From NCBI GenBank assembly GCA_030916665.1, contig JAUPWC010000045.1:1-8884 (forward strand): a DNA stretch of 8,884 nucleotides, given 5' to 3'. The notes beneath the pieces were generated by a model, which ran no database searches, was not told where the DNA came from, and saw nothing but the letters and a program-made list of their open reading frames with translations. This DNA is from Verrucomicrobiota bacterium (GTDB taxonomy: Bacteria > Verrucomicrobiota > Verrucomicrobiia > Opitutales > Opitutaceae). Positions 5,953 through 8,884 of this stretch are shown in pieces (the stretch's first letter is position 1; the number at the start of each line of letters is the position of its first letter). The translations under genes and the position numbers were made by a program.

Positions 5953-8884
5953 TCAGTCGCGGCGGGCTTCCGCCACCGCACGGATGAGGTCGGGAATGTC
6001 GTAGGGCTTGGGCAGGCTGATGCGAAAACCATAGGAGCGGGGATTGCCCATGACGGGATCGCTCGAATAGCCGCTGGAGGCGATGGCCCGGACGTCGGGA
6101 TCGATCGTGATCAGTTCCTGCAGGGCATCCTTGCCGCCCATGCCGCCGGGGACGGTGAGATCAAAGACGACGAGATCGAAGGGCCGCCCGGCTTCCTGCG
6201 CCGCACGGTAGGTGCGGACCGCCTCGGCACCGTCGGCGGCGAACGCGGCCTCGTGGCCGGCCAGCGAGAGCATGCGCCCGGCCACGCGGCGGATCACATC
6301 CTCATCGTCCATGACCAACACCCGGGCGGGTTGGTTGTCCGAGGAGATCCTGACCGCACCGGCCTTGGGCGCGGACGGCTTCGCCACGGCCGCGGGAAGC
6401 CAGATGCGGAACGTGGTGCCGAGGCCGGGGCGTGACTCCACGTCGATGTGGCCGTTGTGCTTTTTGATGATGGAACGCACGGTCGCGAGGCCGAGACCGC
6501 TGTTGCCCGCCTTGGACTTGGTCGAAAAATACGGATCGAAGATGCGCGGCAGCACGTCGGCCGGAATGCCGGAACCCGAATCGGCCACCGTGAGCAGAAG
6601 GTAGTTCCCCGCCGACAGCTCGTCCACCTCGCCGTCGCGCAAGGGCGTGGCCGCGAGGGCAAGCTTCACGACCCCGCCATCAGGCATGGCCTGCACGGCG
6701 TTGATCACGAGATTGTGGACCACGCGCGAGATCTGCCCGGCGTCCACGTTGCCGGGCGGAAGATTTGCGGGCAGGTCGAACTCGAAACGGACATTGGATC
6801 CGTGCCGCGCGAAATTGGCGGCTTCGGTCACGATTTCCGGCAGCGCCACCGCCTTGCGCACGGGATCGCCGCCCTTGGCGAAGGTGAGGAGCTGCTGGGT
6901 GATGTCGCGGGCGCGCCGGGCCCCGCGCTCGGCCTCGCCGATGCAATCGCCGGCGGCCTCCATGACGCGCTTGTCCATGGCCGCGAGCCCGAGATTGCCG
7001 AGGATGGCGGTGAGCAGGTTGTTGAAATCATGGGCGATGCCGCCGGCCAGCACGCCGAGCGATTCCAGGCGGGAGGAGCGCTCCAGCTCGGTCTGCAGCC
7101 GCGCCTCCTTCTCCAACTGCAGGCGGATTTGTTCGGTCTGCTCCCGCACCCGGCGCCGCAACACGCCGGCCCAGGTGATGACCACCAGGATGACCAGCAG
7201 CAGCAAGCCAACCGCAGTCAGCGTGCGACCGGCCGTCCACCACGGCGGCGTGGCCAGCACGCGGATATCCGTCGGCAAGCGCAACTCGAGCCGGAATCCG
7301 TGCGGGCGGCGATACTCGTCGTATTCGAGCGCATAGACGCCGGTCACTTCCACGCGGCTGCCGATGCCCGGAGGAACCCAACCGTCGGCGTCAAGCACGG
7401 CCGCCTCAAAGACGCTGTCCCCGGCCTGCAGCAGGAGATTCACCATCCGGCCCTCGGGAACCGCCTGGCGCAGCAAGCAATTGATGCGCACCAGCCGGGC
7501 ATCCGCCTCGAGCTGCAACCGGCCGGTGTTCCCCAGAACCAACGGGACAATGGCCGGGCCGGCCGCTGCGGGCCGCCAAATCGCCTCACGCAAAACCAAC
7601 CGGTTGCCGGCTCGTCCGGGGAAACCCACGACCTCAACCCGTTCACCGCTGCGGAGGCGGTCCGTGCTGCGGGACAGCACAAACAGACCGCTCTCCCCGT
7701 CCTGGAGGTAGAGATACCGTCCCGGTTCGTGCAGGATCACCGTGCCCGTCACCTTGAGGCGATGGTTGACCAGCTGGGAAAAATTCAGCTGGCGCAATCC
7801 CGCGATCGTCTCGCTGGTGGCGGCAAAAGGATCGGCCGGATTGGCCTCGTCCACCAACACGCTTTCGCGGTCCTGCACCCAGAGGCGGATGTCGTTTATT
7901 TCCCGATTGGCGTTGCTGACGACGGAGCACACTCCGCGCACCCGCACCAAGGCGCCCTTAAAGTCCTGGAGAGAGGCATCGGGCGGGACATACGCCGAGA
8001 ACTCGCCGGTGAAGGTCGTCAAATCCAGCCGTGTCCAGCCATTCTCCGTGGAGACCTGGCGGACAAATCCCCTCATCTCCACCCGCTGCCCATCCTCGGC
8101 TCCCGAAAGCGCCTGATCCAGGGTGATGCCGCGCACGGGTGGCAGGGCCTGCGTGCCGAGGTAGGCGGCTTCCAGCATCTCCACTTCGGGCAGATTGGCC
8201 CCGCGCACCGTCACGCCGCTCAAGCTCAGCTGGGAACCCACGCCGATGCCGCTGATCCGGCGCACCGGATGCCGGATGCGCGCCCCGCCGCTGCCATCCT
8301 GCAGGTAGAAAAAATCGGCGCGTTCATCCAGCCAGGTGACTACGCCGCGGAGCGTGACCGGAAACCGCTTCTCCGCGAGATCTGGCGGCAATTCGAGCAC
8401 CTGCTCGGCCAGACGCAAGCGCAGCGGGACCTGACCGGGTCCCTGAAGGGCACGCAAGGGACGGGCGAGCGCGACGCTGCTGCGGAAAACCGGTTCCTGC
8501 AGAGTCCAACCCAGCTCGGCCGGCACAACCCGGCCCACGACCTCAACGGCCGCCCCACCCACCAGCATGTCCGGCTGCGGCGTCGCAATCTTCAGCTGGC
8601 CGGTTTCGTCGCGCACCGTGATGGATTTGCCCGGCTCCTGCGCCCGCAGTTCGCCCACAATTTTCACCCAGGGTTTGTTGACCGCATCCTCCAGTTCTTC
8701 AATCGGAGTGCGCGGCAAGGTGAAGCGTTCGTCATCCGCGAGCCAGGACAACACCTTGATGTCGTCCAGACGAGAGGTCCAACCGTCCAAACGCTGAAGT
8801 CCGCCGGAGGGATCGCGTGTCGCCACATACACGCAGCGGAAACGAATGCGCGCACCCACGAACTGCGGCACCGGGTCGGTCCCG
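5953..8884 (-). CDS. Hybrid sensor histidine kinase, tandem paralogue (copy 2, N-terminus outside window)
   Basis: The frame is open to the window edge. Its first visible residues, GTDPVPQFVGARIRF, align with GTDPVPQLIGARVRI at 191-205 of the neighbouring kinase, so about 190 residues, including the signal peptide and the first modules, are missing; the GTG at 8871 is internal. Numbered from that GTG: sensor modules to about 540; WW and a membrane helix (549-571); coiled coil; HisKA with H614 in GGIAHDFNN; HATPase with N724, D764 in DSGSGIP, FDPYFSTK and NSGLGLA; receiver with D904 as phosphoacceptor and K955. All key residues are present, so it should be active. From the coiled coil onward it is about 85% identical to its neighbour by eye, but only about 55-60% in the sensor, which suggests the same output with a different ligand. 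It is transcribed first of the pair. The signal it senses is unknown. Confidence 0.9.
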   Translation of the reverse strand, partial: GTDPVPQFVGARIRFRCVYVATRDPSGGLQRLDGWTSRLDDIKVLSWLADDERFTLPRTPIEELEDAVNKPWVKIVGELRAQEPGKSITVRDETGQLKIATPQPDMLVGGAAVEVVGRVVPAELGWTLQEPVFRSSVALARPLRALQGPGQVPLRLRLAEQVLELPPDLAEKRFPVTLRGVVTWLDERADFFYLQDGSGGARIRHPVRRISGIGVGSQLSLSGVTVRGANLPEVEMLEAAYLGTQALPPVRGITLDQALSGAEDGQRVEMRGFVRQVSTENGWTRLDLTTFTGEFSAYVPPDASLQDFKGALVRVRGVCSVVSNANREINDIRLWVQDRESVLVDEANPADPFAATSETIAGLRQLNFSQLVNHRLKVTGTVILHEPGRYLYLQDGESGLFVLSRSTDRLRSGERVEVVGFPGRAGNRLVLREAIWRPAAAGPAIVPLVLGNTGRLQLEADARLVRINCLLRQAVPEGRMVNLLLQAGDSVFEAAVLDADGWVPPGIGSRVEVTGVYALEYDEYRRPHGFRLELRLPTDIRVLATPPWWTAGRTLTAVGLLLLVILVVITWAGVLRRRVREQTEQIRLQLEKEARLQTELERSSRLESLGVLAGGIAHDFNNLLTAILGNLGLAAMDKRVMEAAGDCIGEAERGARRARDITQQLLTFAKGGDPVRKAVALPEIVTEAANFARHGSNVRFEFDLPANLPPGNVDAGQISRVVHNLVINAVQAMPDGGVVKLALAATPLRDGEVDELSAGNYLLLTVADSGSGIPADVLPRIFDPYFSTKSKAGNSGLGLATVRSIIKKHNGHIDVESRPGLGTTFRIWLPAAVAKPSAPKAGAVRISSDNQPARVLVMDDEDVIRRVAGRMLSLAGHEAAFAADGAEAVRTYRAAQEAGRPFDLVVFDLTVPGGMGGKDALQELITIDPDVRAIASSGYSSDPVMGNPRSYGFRISLPKPYDIPDLIRAVAEARRD

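Noticed and set aside
4762..6435. Long + strand open frame (557 codons) across the kinase junction
   Set aside because: It runs antisense to both kinases and their spacer, has low-complexity composition with many H, R and Q, and shows no family motif. It is a by-product of high GC codon usage.
8869..8871. GTG as the start of the second kinase
   Set aside because: The frame continues to the window edge and still aligns with the neighbour (GTDPVPQ), so this is an internal valine in the sensor.
1..8884. CRISPR array, tRNA, rRNA, toxin-antitoxin or defence genes
   Set aside because: No spaced direct repeats, cloverleaf-like sequence or recognisable defence domains were found. The only repeats are the two inverted-repeat elements and the kinase duplication.

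Overview
This is a GC-rich bacterial window. It most resembles a member of the Verrucomicrobiota, probably Opitutaceae-like. That placement is inferred from the multi-module sensor kinases, the base composition and the style of the intergenic palindromic repeats; there is no rRNA or other taxonomic marker here.

Layout from left to right. (1) Positions 2-316, + strand: the C-terminal end of a SurE-type 5'/3'-nucleotidase that enters from outside the window. (2) Positions 342-441: an inverted repeat with a nested inner pair, lying between the convergent surE and add genes. It supplies the stop codon and last residues of add. (3) Positions 427-1443, - strand: an intact adenosine deaminase. (4) Positions 1446-1605, - strand: a small, probably frameshifted one-helix membrane protein gene directly in front of add. 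(5) Positions 1657-1756: two identical 23-bp palindromes in inverted orientation around a 53-bp core (REPIN/MITE-like). (6) Positions 1623-2321, - strand: the N-terminal two thirds of an MTA/SAH nucleosidase whose C-terminal half, with its catalytic residues, is missing and replaced by repeat-type sequence. (7) Positions 2362-5847 and 5953-8884, - strand: two tandem paralogous hybrid histidine kinases, the second cut by the window edge.

Everything except surE reads leftward, so one transcript could run from the kinases through the nucleosidase remnant and the small gene into add. The metabolic theme of the left part is nucleotide and purine salvage: SurE dephosphorylates nucleoside monophosphates, MTA/SAH nucleosidase would release adenine, and Add turns adenosine into inosine. 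The nucleosidase looks dead, which leaves Add as the intact purine enzyme.

The right part is signal transduction. Each kinase has a long exported region built from repeated small beta-rich modules (I count seven in the complete copy), one membrane helix, a coiled coil, HisKA and HATPase domains and a C-terminal receiver. The kinase and receiver halves of the two copies are nearly the same while the sensors have diverged. No output regulator, transposase, RNA gene or CRISPR array was seen. The most noteworthy items are the modular sensor architecture with its tandem duplication, and the repeat-associated decay of the nucleosidase locus.
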